DNA from: an uncultured Lachnospiraceae bacterium
GTDB lineage: Bacteria > Bacillota > Clostridia > Lachnospirales > Lachnospiraceae
Length of the DNA stretch: 25,973 nt
Assembly (NCBI GenBank): GCA_910577065.1
Contig: CAJTLD010000001.1
Span: forward strand, 33,145 to 59,117
Direction of reading: 5' to 3'
Position 1 is the stretch's first letter, and the number at the start of each line of letters is the position of its first letter. A program made the position numbers and the translations under genes. Positions 6,387 through 15,067 of the stretch are shown here, piece by piece. The notes under the pieces were generated by a model, which was not told the origin of the DNA, did not search any database, and saw nothing but the letters and a program-made list of their open reading frames with translations.

Positions 6387-9300
6387 TTATTTGGTTATTT
6401 TCACACCGGATTTTTGTCCTTTGCCTTTCAATAACCTCTGATAATTTTTTAATTTATTCTTCGGTACTTTAATCTTGCATTTCGAAGAAATGCCTTTCAA
6501 TGCGTTTTTACCGACGGTTTTCAGGGATTTTGTCTGAATTGTAATCTGATTCAGTTTCTGCGCTCCCCAAAATGCGTTTGCCCCAATAGACGTTACATTT
6601 TTGCCAATGGTTACGCTTGTTAGTTTCTTGTTGTTTTTAAACGCATTTTTCTCAATTTTAGTCACTTTGTAAGTAAGTGCGCCGATCTTTACGGACGCCG
6701 GAACCGTAAACTTTGTATTATTTGTTTTCTGCGGCTTTACAAACGTCACTGTACCGCCTTTTGCAGAAGAGGTCAGCACTTTATATTTGGCTTTGCTCTT
6801 TCCTTTGCCAATCGTATGGCTTGAACCGGTTTTCGGGAAATTCACAACAGGCGTTTCCACTGGCGGATTTTCAACCGGTGGATTCACAACAGGCGGGTTT
6901 ACAACAGGCGGGTTTGACGCCGGTTTTAAATTCTTCAGCGCTTCCTGCAGATTTTTCAACGCATTTTTCACCTGCTGCCTTGAAGCTGCGGGATCTGCCA
7001 TAACCTTCTGTGCTTCCTGCAGCGCTTTTGCAAAAGCCGTATAAGATTCCGGCGTATATTCCGCTTCCTTTTTTGTTACGGCTTCCGTAACAGCCGCGTT
7101 TAAATCCGCTACCTGCTCTTCTGTTGGAGGAACAAACGAGAACAAAAGCCTGTAAACATTTGTTACTTCCCGATCCTCTGATGTAACAATTATCTTTACC
7201 ATATCCGAATCATCTACCGGCAAAATATTCACGGACGCGTTGTCTCTTGCCGCCGCCTCAATCGCAGTCGTATAGGCTCCGAGTTTATATACATCTTCGC
7301 TAAATTCACCGGAAACAAATCCACTGACACTGCCGCCGTCCACAGTCAGCGTATCCAAAACTGCCGTATGATTTGTTACATAGCCGGATGTCGTGCTCCA
7401 GATTTCAAGTTCTGTTAAGCCCACATAGCCCGTGCCCTGCTGCCTCATGGTAAAACGCAGCGTCTTCACCCTCTGCGGTTCGCTTAAAGTCAGCTTATTC
7501 TCCTGGTTTACCACATAATCGCTATGTGTAAAATCAACCTCTTTAAAGTCCACGCCGTCTTCTGAAACCGAAATCGTTACCGACTCAGGTGCAGTAACAT
7601 TTGTATCACCAAAGAACCATGCTTTTAATTCTGCAATCTCCTGCGCCTCGTCCCAGGTAAACGTAATGGTTGGGGACGAATTGAGCAGATGGTCATTCCA
7701 GTTCGTCCAGCGCTCGTCTCCTTTATTTAATACATCTTTTACGCCGTTTATAATAGATTGCAGGTTATCTGCAGGCTGGCCGCAGCTTTCTGTCAAAGTG
7801 GCGCATTCCGGAGCTACATTCCTTGACTCTGCCGTTACCGTCTCAGCGACACGGATCGTAGCTTTAACCGGCATGGTTACTCCGTCCTCAACAGCAGCCG
7901 TACCTTTTACCGTAACAATGGAACCGACACTCTGCAAATCTTCCGCTTTAAGATCCTCCCAGGCAACGGGGTATGCGCCGTAAAGCGTGCCGTCCGGAAG
8001 AAAACCTGCCGCCGTTTCAGGCAGGTTTGGAACAACGCCCGCCATTACTGCGCGTGAATAATTCTTGATGCCTACGATAATCGGTTTTACATGCAGGTAA
8101 GCGGAAACTGCAATTTCTTCTTTGCCTATCTTAAGTACGCCTTCCAGTTCATGATCTCCCGGCGTATTCCAGAGCTGCCCGTCCAGATTTGCCCATGTGA
8201 TAGTTCCTTTTACAGCGCTGCCATCGCTCATCGTACCATTCACTTCAGTCTGAAGCTGCGGTTCTTCGCCCATGGTAACGGTGTATTCCTCTGTTATGTC
8301 ATAATCCATTACAAAAGCTTCCGAATTGCTGCCAGTAGTGTTCACAAATACGCCTGCACTCTCAAGCCCTGGTGACACGGCATTTATTTTAAACCCGCCC
8401 GCTCCGTTTGTGCTGCGTACAATTACCAGGGCCTTTCCGCTGAATGCGTCAATATTCGCCGTCTTTGCGCTGGTCAGGACAGATTTCTGCTGGAATTTGT
8501 CAACCGTAGACGGATTTCCGTTATCCACGCCTACAATCGTTCCGTTTCCTGTCAGGGTAAAACGGATATGGTTTCTTGCAGCGCTGACAAAACGCCCGTC
8601 TTTATCCACTACATCTACCGAAATATAGCTGAGGCTGGTTCCGTCTGCCTGGATCTCTTCTTCCTCTGCCGCAATCCTCAAAGAGGTACCCTTGTCGCTG
8701 TTGGTCGTTACGCTGTCTAAGCCAAGGGTATTTTCTATTACTGTTCCGGCGCTGTTATAAGCAACCGCCCGAAGCGTCCCTGCCTCATACTGTACTTTAA
8801 ACTGAGCCGCCATTGCCTTCCATGCGGGGCTTTCATTTACTGCCGTGCACAAGCTGGCGTTTTCAGATTTGTTAGAATAAGTCGCCCACTCATATCCGGC
8901 GCCTGTTGTGTTCACATTTCTGGTCGATGTACCAATCAGTTGATCATTCAGGTACAGCTCAACCTTGGCCGCATTGGAATAAATATATACCGGAACCTTG
9001 CCTCCGTTCACTGTCAAATCCTCTTCATTCCAACTCTGGGGAACGACATGCAGCGTTGTGTCATCCTCTCTCCACTGGCTTGTGTAATAATAGAAGGAAT
9101 CCTTCGGGAACCCCGCCGTATCAATTACACCGAAATATGAGGAGTTCGGCACCGGCTTCCTGTCTCCGCTCGCACTGCCCGCTGTAGTTCCATTCCATGG
9201 GGTAGGTTCGCCGATATAGTCAAATCCGGTCCAGATAAATTCTCCGGATACAAAATCGTCTTTAATCGTATAGTACCAGGACTCCCTTGCGGAATTTCCC

Positions 9301-11063
9301 CAGCTTACCCAATCCGTATCGTACGCGGTACACTGATAATCCCCGTTTCTGCCGTAATGGCTCATAGTATCATAAATACCGCGGCTGTTGCTTGGAGACG
9401 CCGTCTCGGTAGCGACGATTTTCCAATCCGGATGCGCACTGTGTACATTGGCGATTTGCCCCATAGAATAGTTCATGCCCGCTACGCCATCTGCTTTAAC
9501 AAGTTCCGCCGTAACCTTATTACGAAAATCGGTAGGGTTCGAACTGACATTTCCACCTGGATTATTATCGCCGCATGTAATCGGCTTGGTATCGTCAATT
9601 GCCTTAATATAGTCAATCATATTTCTGGTATACTCTACATATCTGCTGGAATCCGTAACGCCGAAATTCAACTCGTTGCCGATATCCCACATAACAACGG
9701 AAGGATCGTTTTTATCGCGGTGAATGTTGGATTCCAGTACAAACTTATACCAGGTATCAGACGGCTGCGCGCCCATAATTTCATTTTCGCTTCCAATCGT
9801 CTGATTGAAATGCGTATTGAAATCCTGGGTATTTTCATTTTTCCCAAATGCCCATCCGTCATAGGTTTCATCCATAACCATCATTCCCAGTTCATTGCAG
9901 GCGTCTAACAGTGCGTCTGCAGGCGTATTGTGGGCGGTACGGATAGCATTGCATCCCATCTCTTTTAACATGCGGACCTGACGGTAAATAGCGTCGCGGT
10001 ATGCCGCGGCGCCGAGCGCGCCCTGATCATGGTGCATACAAACGCCTTTTAATTTCATATTCTGGCCGTTTAAGCTAAAACCTGTATTTGCATCATAATT
10101 GATATAGCGGAACCCGAATGTAGTCATATAAGTATCTTTTACTGTATTGCCTGTCAGGATCTCTGTCTGAACATAGTACAGGTTCGGCTCATCGCAGTCC
10201 CAAAGTGCGGGCTTATTTACAAAGGCTTCCTGTTCCACGCGTTCACTGGCGCCTGAATCCACGGCCACATCACTGCTGACCGGCGAAGACACTGCCTTCC
10301 CGTTTGCATCCAGCACGGTTGTGCGTACCGTTGCATTTGCGGAAGCGCCGCCGTCATTTTGTACGTCGGTTGCCACACAAACGGCCACCTCTCCATTCTG
10401 CTGCTCTTCTAAATCAGGCGTCGTTACATAGGTTCCGTTCCTGCCAACATGTACGGCGTCTGTTACTGTCAGTTTAACATCGCGGTAAATACCGCCGCCG
10501 GAATACCAGCGGCTTGACGGAAATGCACACTCTGCCTTTACCGCTATTACGTTTTCCGTTTTGCCGTCACAGGTTACATATTCCGAAATATCAAAGGCAA
10601 AATCATTATATCCATAATGGTTCTCGCCTATCTTTGTTCCGTTTACATAGACATACGCGTGGTTATAAACGCCGTCAAAATTCAAAACCAGCGATTTTGA
10701 CGCGTAACTCGCCGGAAATACTACATGTTTACGGTACCAGCCCATGCCGCCCGGATAAAATCCGGATTCAGCCTCATACTCATTCGACTGTTCCCGTGAA
10801 ATGTTAAAGTCATGCGGAAGCAGCGTTTCTTCCCAAGAAGAATCGTTAAAATCCTTTTCCTGCATCCCATCTTCCCATGCGTCTCCTTCCAGAAACAGAA
10901 ATTTCCAGCCCGTATTGAAATTTACTTCACGTCCATCCTCCAAGACAGCCGCTTGTTCCGTTGTTTCTGCAGATGCCGGTACGGACGGAACTTGAAAGCA
11001 GGTTACCGTCATAGCCGAAGCCAGAAATACCGAAATCCATTTTCTGATACATGTGTTTTTCAT
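6387..11063 (-). CDS. Secreted multidomain GH2 beta-galactosidase-like enzyme with LRR tail
   Basis: This 1558-residue exported glycosidase has a signal peptide (1-32, cut near ASA). The GH2 core follows: sugar-binding jelly roll (about 45-200), Ig-like domain (205-318), TIM barrel (320-660) with acid/base E464 in WDIGNEL and probable nucleophile E553 in VATETAS, then a DUF4982-like sandwich (665-780). Accessory modules follow: Ig/GH2-C5-like (795-900), two Big_4-like repeats (925-1075), discoidin/F5-8C (CBM32-like, 1080-1223), a cadherin-like sandwich (1232-1310), FIVAR (1315-1380), a Pro-rich linker of NPPVV repeats (1384-1407), and an LRR_5 (BspA-like) Lys-rich tail (1465-1558). AATAGGAGGT precedes the ATG. 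It likely acts on galactose-ended host or plant glycans at the cell surface; beta-galactosidase is favoured over beta-glucuronidase, but substrate is not certain. It has no C-terminal sortase signal. It is followed by a strong terminator. Confidence 0.93.
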   Translation of the reverse strand: MKNTCIRKWISVFLASAMTVTCFQVPSVPASAETTEQAAVLEDGREVNFNTGWKFLFLEGDAWEDGMQEKDFNDSSWEETLLPHDFNISREQSNEYEAESGFYPGGMGWYRKHVVFPASYASKSLVLNFDGVYNHAYVYVNGTKIGENHYGYNDFAFDISEYVTCDGKTENVIAVKAECAFPSSRWYSGGGIYRDVKLTVTDAVHVGRNGTYVTTPDLEEQQNGEVAVCVATDVQNDGGASANATVRTTVLDANGKAVSSPVSSDVAVDSGASERVEQEAFVNKPALWDCDEPNLYYVQTEILTGNTVKDTYMTTFGFRYINYDANTGFSLNGQNMKLKGVCMHHDQGALGAAAYRDAIYRQVRMLKEMGCNAIRTAHNTPADALLDACNELGMMVMDETYDGWAFGKNENTQDFNTHFNQTIGSENEIMGAQPSDTWYKFVLESNIHRDKNDPSVVMWDIGNELNFGVTDSSRYVEYTRNMIDYIKAIDDTKPITCGDNNPGGNVSSNPTDFRNKVTAELVKADGVAGMNYSMGQIANVHSAHPDWKIVATETASPSNSRGIYDTMSHYGRNGDYQCTAYDTDWVSWGNSARESWYYTIKDDFVSGEFIWTGFDYIGEPTPWNGTTAGSASGDRKPVPNSSYFGVIDTAGFPKDSFYYYTSQWREDDTTLHVVPQSWNEEDLTVNGGKVPVYIYSNAAKVELYLNDQLIGTSTRNVNTTGAGYEWATYSNKSENASLCTAVNESPAWKAMAAQFKVQYEAGTLRAVAYNSAGTVIENTLGLDSVTTNSDKGTSLRIAAEEEEIQADGTSLSYISVDVVDKDGRFVSAARNHIRFTLTGNGTIVGVDNGNPSTVDKFQQKSVLTSAKTANIDAFSGKALVIVRSTNGAGGFKINAVSPGLESAGVFVNTTGSNSEAFVMDYDITEEYTVTMGEEPQLQTEVNGTMSDGSAVKGTITWANLDGQLWNTPGDHELEGVLKIGKEEIAVSAYLHVKPIIVGIKNYSRAVMAGVVPNLPETAAGFLPDGTLYGAYPVAWEDLKAEDLQSVGSIVTVKGTAAVEDGVTMPVKATIRVAETVTAESRNVAPECATLTESCGQPADNLQSIINGVKDVLNKGDERWTNWNDHLLNSSPTITFTWDEAQEIAELKAWFFGDTNVTAPESVTISVSEDGVDFKEVDFTHSDYVVNQENKLTLSEPQRVKTLRFTMRQQGTGYVGLTELEIWSTTSGYVTNHTAVLDTLTVDGGSVSGFVSGEFSEDVYKLGAYTTAIEAAARDNASVNILPVDDSDMVKIIVTSEDREVTNVYRLLFSFVPPTEEQVADLNAAVTEAVTKKEAEYTPESYTAFAKALQEAQKVMADPAASRQQVKNALKNLQEALKNLKPASNPPVVNPPVVNPPVENPPVETPVVNFPKTGSSHTIGKGKSKAKYKVLTSSAKGGTVTFVKPQKTNNTKFTVPASVKIGALTYKVTKIEKNAFKNNKKLTSVTIGKNVTSIGANAFWGAQKLNQITIQTKSLKTVGKNALKGISSKCKIKVPKNKLKNYQRLLKGKGQKSGVKITK
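6843..6914 (-). repeat. 15-bp tandem repeat coding the Pro-rich linker of the GH2 enzyme
   Basis: Four to five copies of a 15-base unit encode NPPVV, NPPVV, NPPVE, NPPVE, TPVV (residues 1384-1407). On the plus strand the unit reads like acaacaggcgggttt. Copies at the low-residue end are nearly identical in DNA, so copy number may vary by slippage and change the spacer length. Confidence 0.8.
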
Positions 11064-11151
11064 AATACTACCTCCTATTTATTCAGTTCTATAAACCATA
11101 TCCCAAAAAGATACCGCTTATTTACATCTGCCTAACCTTCGGATTCTGCGT

Positions 11152-12024
11152 TTATCTGTGCTGATAAATCTCCGAAAGGTTTGCAAAAATAGCTCCCGCC
11201 ACATCCGGCTTATTCATTGTATAAATATGCACATGGCTGACGCCGTTTGCAACCAGATCAATAATCTGTTCCGTAGCATAGGCAATCCCCGCCTGGCGCA
11301 TGGCGGCGGGTTCATCTGCAAACCGTTCCACAATCGCCCGAAAACGCATCGGAAGCATTGTACCGGAAAGCGAAATGATTTTTTTCATCTGAATGCTGTT
11401 TGTAACCGGCATAATCCCGGGAACAACCGGAACCGAAATGTTTTTCTTCAGCAGCCTGTACATGAAGTTGTAATATATGCCGTTGTCAAAAAACATCTGC
11501 GTCGTCAGAAAATCGCAGCCCGCATCCACCTTTTCTTTCAGATACGCCAAATCTTCACCGACAGAACCTGCTTCCGGGTGACCTTCCGGATAACAGGCTC
11601 CTCCGATACAAAAGTCTCCGCTTCTTTTGATATCCTCAATTAATTCATACGCATACCGGTACTGACCGGGAACCGGAAAATCGGCTCTGGAAGGAATATC
11701 CCCGCGGAGCGCAAGAATATTCTCAATATTTGCTTCTTTTAACTGTTCGATTACAGAGTGTACCTTTTTGCGGGTTGACGAGACACAAGTCAGGTGGGCG
11801 AGCGCCGGAATACGGTTTACGTTTTGAATTTCATCCGCAATATCCACCGTATATTCGCTTGTCCCGCCTGCCGCCCCGTAAGTAATACTCATATAGGACG
11901 GCTTTAGGCGCGCCATCTCTTTTACAACCTCCCTGACATTTTCCAACTGGCTGCCGGATTTGGGCGGAAACAGTTCGCAGGACAGGCTGACCTCATCTTT
12001 CTGCAATATATCTGATATCTTCAA
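11152..12024 (-). CDS. metF: Methylenetetrahydrofolate reductase (MetF)
   Basis: MetF reduces 5,10-methylene-THF to 5-methyl-THF, for methionine synthesis or, in acetogens, the methyl branch of the Wood-Ljungdahl pathway. The 290-residue protein is the normal single-domain TIM barrel with FAD. Visible family elements are CELFPPKS (E17), SITYGAAGG (46-54), AHLTC (76-80), NILALRGD (102-109), YPEGHP (145-150) and FLTTQMFFD with Q176. The start codon is TTG at 12024, eight bases after AAGGAG; no ATG gives a better start. It sits between a small membrane protein and the GH2 gene with no terminator on either side, so co-transcription is possible. No metH or acetogenesis genes are in view, so its pathway use is open. 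Confidence 0.95.
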   Translation of the reverse strand: MKISDILQKDEVSLSCELFPPKSGSQLENVREVVKEMARLKPSYMSITYGAAGGTSEYTVDIADEIQNVNRIPALAHLTCVSSTRKKVHSVIEQLKEANIENILALRGDIPSRADFPVPGQYRYAYELIEDIKRSGDFCIGGACYPEGHPEAGSVGEDLAYLKEKVDAGCDFLTTQMFFDNGIYYNFMYRLLKKNISVPVVPGIMPVTNSIQMKKIISLSGTMLPMRFRAIVERFADEPAAMRQAGIAYATEQIIDLVANGVSHVHIYTMNKPDVAGAIFANLSEIYQHR

Positions 12025-12049
12025 TTTACCGACTCCTTATGTCTGCATA

Positions 12050-12295
12050 TTACAAGTCCTTTTTTTCCAATGCCTTACTGTCTTCTTTTCTTATTTTATT
12101 CATCTTATAAAGCCCAAACCAGATAAAACCGATGCCAAGCAGCAAAAAAGCGGCTGCAATCACAAGAAACAATATATAATCGAATCCTGTATTCGTAGCC
12201 CTTTCTTTAAAAAGCTGATACGCCGTATATATAAAATACATTCCAGCCATAGTGTAAATTGCGCTACGGCCTCTTGATCTCATTCTATCATTCAT
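12050..12295 (-). CDS. Small two-helix membrane protein of unknown function
   Basis: This 81-residue protein begins at the ATG at 12295, behind AGAGGAT. Residues 1-10 are basic, residues 13-28 form a short hydrophobic stretch (IYTMAGMYFIYTAYQL) and residues 40-63 a strong membrane helix (ILFLVIAAAFLLLGIGFIWFGL). The tail is highly charged (KMNKIRKEDSKALEKKDL). By the positive-inside rule both ends probably face the cytoplasm. I recognise no family. It lies 73 bases after mglC and 25 bases before metF, so it may be transcribed with either, but nothing shows a functional link. Confidence 0.72.
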   Translation of the reverse strand: MNDRMRSRGRSAIYTMAGMYFIYTAYQLFKERATNTGFDYILFLVIAAAFLLLGIGFIWFGLYKMNKIRKEDSKALEKKDL

Positions 12296-12316
12296 AAAAA
12301 TCCTCTTCTACAAAAT

Positions 12317-12360
12317 GGAATAACCATGAATCCCAAATGGAATCCATGGTATCCCAAATG
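12317..12360 (-). repeat. Adjacent 21/22-bp imperfect direct repeats with hairpin after mglC
   Basis: Two neighbouring units (12318-12339 and 12340-12360) share the pattern GAAT..CCATG..ATCCCAAATG on the plus strand. Within them GGAATAACCATG (12317-12328) and CATGGTATCC (12345-12354) can pair with two bulges. On the minus strand the hairpin is followed by ATTTTG, so it may act as a weak terminator or an mRNA 3'-end stabiliser for the mgl operon. Confidence 0.5.
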
Positions 12361-12368
12361 CATTTATT

Positions 12369-13439
12369 TTATTTACGAACCAGATATTTCCTCATGTCAA
12401 TGGAGCATGCAACAAGAATAATAATACCTTTGATTACATACTGCCAGTTCATGTTGATTGCTAAGAACTGCAGCGCTACGAAGATAATACGTAACAGGAA
12501 TACGCCGATTACAACGCCGCTGATCTTACCGGTACCGCCTACGAAAGATACGCCGCCGATAACGCAGGCTGCAATCGCGTCACACTCGTAGTTTACACCG
12601 GTATTCATACCGTTCGAGCCGATACGCGCCGCCTCGATAAATCCGGTAAGACCATACATAGCGCCTGCAAGAGTATGTACGAGAATCGTCGTCTTCATAA
12701 CGTTTACACCGGATACGTTTGCAGCTTCCGGATTGGAGCCGACCGCAAACATATTTTTACCGAAGGTCGTCTTATTCCAGATGAACCACATCAGAATTAC
12801 GATAATAACCGCATACCATACATAGTTCGGGATCGGTGTTCCGGCGATGCCCACAAAGCTTCCGGTTACAAATTTCTTAAAGGAATCGTCCAGGCCGGAA
12901 AGCGGCTGTCCGTTGTTGCCGTTTATCATAACGTACATGGACACGGCGCCGTATACAATAAGCTGAGTCGCCAGGGTTACAATGAACGGATGCAGGCTGA
13001 ACTTTGCAACGAAGAAACCGTTTACCAGGCCTACGATTGCGCCTACCAGAAGGATAATCAGAATAACAACCGGAATCGGAAATACCGGCCAGTCCGGATA
13101 CATCCTTGTCGCATAATCCATAGACTGCAGCAGGGATGCGGAAATACAAGCCGTCAGACCAACCACGCGCCCTGCGGAAAGGTCAGTACCCGTCAGTACG
13201 ATACATCCGGCGATACCAACGGCAATCGGGATATTCGCCGCCCACAGCGAAACAATATTCATCAAAGAACCCACGGTAAAGAACCTGGGGTTCTGTATGG
13301 ACGTGTAAATAACTGCAATCACAAGCAAAATATACAGAGCATTGTTTAATAACGCTTCCTGCCAGAATGTTTTCTTATCTTTTGCGTCCAACTCCTGATA
13401 AGCTGCACGGCGATTTTTTATATTGTCAACAAACTTCAT
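12369..13439 (-). CDS. mglC: Galactose/methyl-galactoside ABC transporter permease MglC
   Basis: This 356-residue BPD_transp_2-type permease forms the membrane channel of the sugar importer, probably as a homodimer. It has about nine to ten hydrophobic segments from residue 33 onward. The conserved stretch CIVLTGTDLSAGRVVGL corresponds to the family's G.D(I/L)S.G motif, and the cytoplasmic loop near the C-terminus (EAARIGSNGMNTGVNYECDA, then IAACVIGGVSFVGGTGKISG) is typical of MglC/RbsC permeases. An AAAGGAGG site precedes the ATG. It follows mglA by 15 bases. Its N-terminal cytosolic segment of about 30 residues is longer than in ribose permeases, as in MglC. Specificity for galactose or glucose is inferred mainly from mglB. 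Confidence 0.94.
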   Translation of the reverse strand: MKFVDNIKNRRAAYQELDAKDKKTFWQEALLNNALYILLVIAVIYTSIQNPRFFTVGSLMNIVSLWAANIPIAVGIAGCIVLTGTDLSAGRVVGLTACISASLLQSMDYATRMYPDWPVFPIPVVILIILLVGAIVGLVNGFFVAKFSLHPFIVTLATQLIVYGAVSMYVMINGNNGQPLSGLDDSFKKFVTGSFVGIAGTPIPNYVWYAVIIVILMWFIWNKTTFGKNMFAVGSNPEAANVSGVNVMKTTILVHTLAGAMYGLTGFIEAARIGSNGMNTGVNYECDAIAACVIGGVSFVGGTGKISGVVIGVFLLRIIFVALQFLAINMNWQYVIKGIIILVACSIDMRKYLVRK

Positions 13440-13454
13440 TTTTACAGCCTCCTT

Positions 13455-14954
13455 TTATACGTATTTTGCAGCATAAGTCATAATCTCTTCCTGCGTCGTG
13501 TTCTGGGCGTCTACTTCGCCGGCAAGGCGTCCGCCCGACATAACCAGGATACGGTCGCAGATACCAAGTAATTCAGGCATCTCGGAAGATACTACAATTA
13601 CTACTTTTCCTTTATTTGCCAAATCCAGAATCAACTGGTAAATCTCGTACTTTGCACCGACGTCGATACCGCGGGTCGGCTCGTCGAGAAGCAGTACTTC
13701 CGGTTCCGTTAAAAGCCACCTTCCAAGAATAACCTTCTGCTGGTTCCCGCCGGAAAGCGACCGGATCTTCGTCTCCTGTGTCGGCGTCTTGGTACGCATC
13801 GCGTCAATAGACCACTGCGTATCCTCTTTCATCGTTTTTTCGCTTAAAAACAAGTGATATTTCAAATGCTTCTTTAAGCTGGAGATAACCGTATTTTCAC
13901 GGATATGCAAAATACCAAAAATACCGGTTGCACGCCGTTCCTCCGTCAAAAGGGCAAACCCGTTTTTGATAGACTCCCTTGCATTGCGGTTTCTGACTTC
14001 TCTGCCATGCAGCTTGATGACGCCCGCATGCCTGGTGGCAACCCCGAAAATATTTTCTAATGTTTCCGTACGGCCGCTTCCGTCCAAACCGGCAAGGCCA
14101 AGAATTTCACCGCTGCGTACTTTAAAGGAAACATCCTTCAGCATAGAATACTGGGCTGTAAGGCCTTCCACCTCCAATACTACTTCACCCGGCTTATTCG
14201 TTTTGGGCGGGAACTGGTTGCTCAGTTCACGTCCAACCATCAAACGGATGATTTCATCCATCGTCAGATCTTTTGCGGGCTTTGTCGCTACGTACTGTCC
14301 GTCGCGCATTACCGTAACATCATCGGAAATCCGTAGAATCTCTGCCATTTTATGCGAAATATAAATGATTCCGCAGCCACGGTCGCGCAGCATATTTATA
14401 ATCTTGAATAAATGTTCCACTTCCTCTTCTGTCAGGGAAGAAGTCGGTTCATCAAACACAATTATTTTCGATTTAAATGAAACTGCTTTTGCAATTTCCA
14501 CCATTTGCCTCTGAGAGACAGGCATGGTGCTCATAACTCTCCTTGGATCCACATCAATTCCAAGTTCTTCAAATACTGCCATGGTATCGTCATACATCTT
14601 TTTCTCGTTTATCATGACGCCGCCCACTTTTGGGTAACGTCCCAACCAAAGATTGTCCATGACATTCCGTTTCAATGCCTGGTTTAGTTCCTGGTGCACC
14701 ATAGCCACACCGTTTTCCAGCGCTTCTTTTGAATTGCTGAAATTCACTTCCTTCCCCTCTAAAAATATCTGCCCGCTGTTCTTTGCATACATACCGAACA
14801 GACATTTCATCAGAGTAGATTTACCTGCACCGTTTTCACCCATCAGTGCGTGTACGGTTCCTCTCCTTACCGTCAGGGAAACATGGTCCAATGCTTTTAC
14901 ACCTGGAAATTCCTTACATATATCCGTCATCTGCAGCAAAACATCTTGTGCCAT
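13455..14954 (-). CDS. mglA: Galactose ABC transporter ATPase MglA (two fused nucleotide-binding domains)
   Basis: The 499-residue protein carries two ABC ATPase domains, as in MglA, RbsA and XylG. Domain 1 (5-245) has a full Walker A GENGAGKST (39-47), a degenerate signature VSQRQ (146-150) and Walker B IIVFDEPTS with E169. Domain 2 (258-499) has a degenerate Walker A GLDGSGRTE (289-297, Arg for Lys), an intact LSGGNQ (400-405) and Walker B VLLLDEPTRG with E425. This asymmetry, one Walker A and one signature motif intact, is normal for the family. The ATG follows GGAGGGT. It lies behind an intra-operon terminator after mglB, so it is expected to be made at a lower level than the binding protein. 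Confidence 0.96.
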   Translation of the reverse strand: MAQDVLLQMTDICKEFPGVKALDHVSLTVRRGTVHALMGENGAGKSTLMKCLFGMYAKNSGQIFLEGKEVNFSNSKEALENGVAMVHQELNQALKRNVMDNLWLGRYPKVGGVMINEKKMYDDTMAVFEELGIDVDPRRVMSTMPVSQRQMVEIAKAVSFKSKIIVFDEPTSSLTEEEVEHLFKIINMLRDRGCGIIYISHKMAEILRISDDVTVMRDGQYVATKPAKDLTMDEIIRLMVGRELSNQFPPKTNKPGEVVLEVEGLTAQYSMLKDVSFKVRSGEILGLAGLDGSGRTETLENIFGVATRHAGVIKLHGREVRNRNARESIKNGFALLTEERRATGIFGILHIRENTVISSLKKHLKYHLFLSEKTMKEDTQWSIDAMRTKTPTQETKIRSLSGGNQQKVILGRWLLTEPEVLLLDEPTRGIDVGAKYEIYQLILDLANKGKVVIVVSSEMPELLGICDRILVMSGGRLAGEVDAQNTTQEEIMTYAAKYV

Positions 14955-14995
14955 ATAACCTACCCTCCAATCGCTATTTTGCTTCCTTAAATTTC

Positions 14996-15025
14996 AAAAA
15001 AAGAGGCCGCCACCCTCGGACGGCC
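14996..15025 (-). terminator. Intra-operon terminator between mglB and mglA
   Basis: On the minus strand GGCCG (15021-15025) pairs with CGGCC (15005-15009), with two further G-C pairs possible inside the loop, followed by TC and seven T. It lies about 45 bases past the mglB stop and 40 bases before mglA. Such partial terminators commonly give an excess of the binding protein over ATPase and permease. Confidence 0.78.
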
Positions 15026-15067
15026 ATCTTTCTTTTTTCATTCATTTCATCTGAGACTTACAAAATC

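Noticed and set aside
6828..6842. FPKTG as a sortase anchoring signal of the GH2 enzyme
   Set aside because: It is not at the C-terminus and is not followed by a hydrophobic stretch and basic tail; an LRR module of about 100 residues follows.
6843..6914. Possible CRISPR-like or intergenic repeat array
   Set aside because: The 15-base units have no spacers and encode a Pro-rich protein linker in frame.
9357..9908. 183-codon plus-strand open frame opposite the GH2 catalytic barrel
   Set aside because: Antisense to catalytic residues of a clear GH2 enzyme; no ribosome site or family resemblance.
12675..13349. 224-codon plus-strand open frame opposite mglC
   Set aside because: It is antisense to a well-conserved permease, lacks a ribosome site and has a composition (many His, Arg, Asn, Tyr) typical of a shadow frame.
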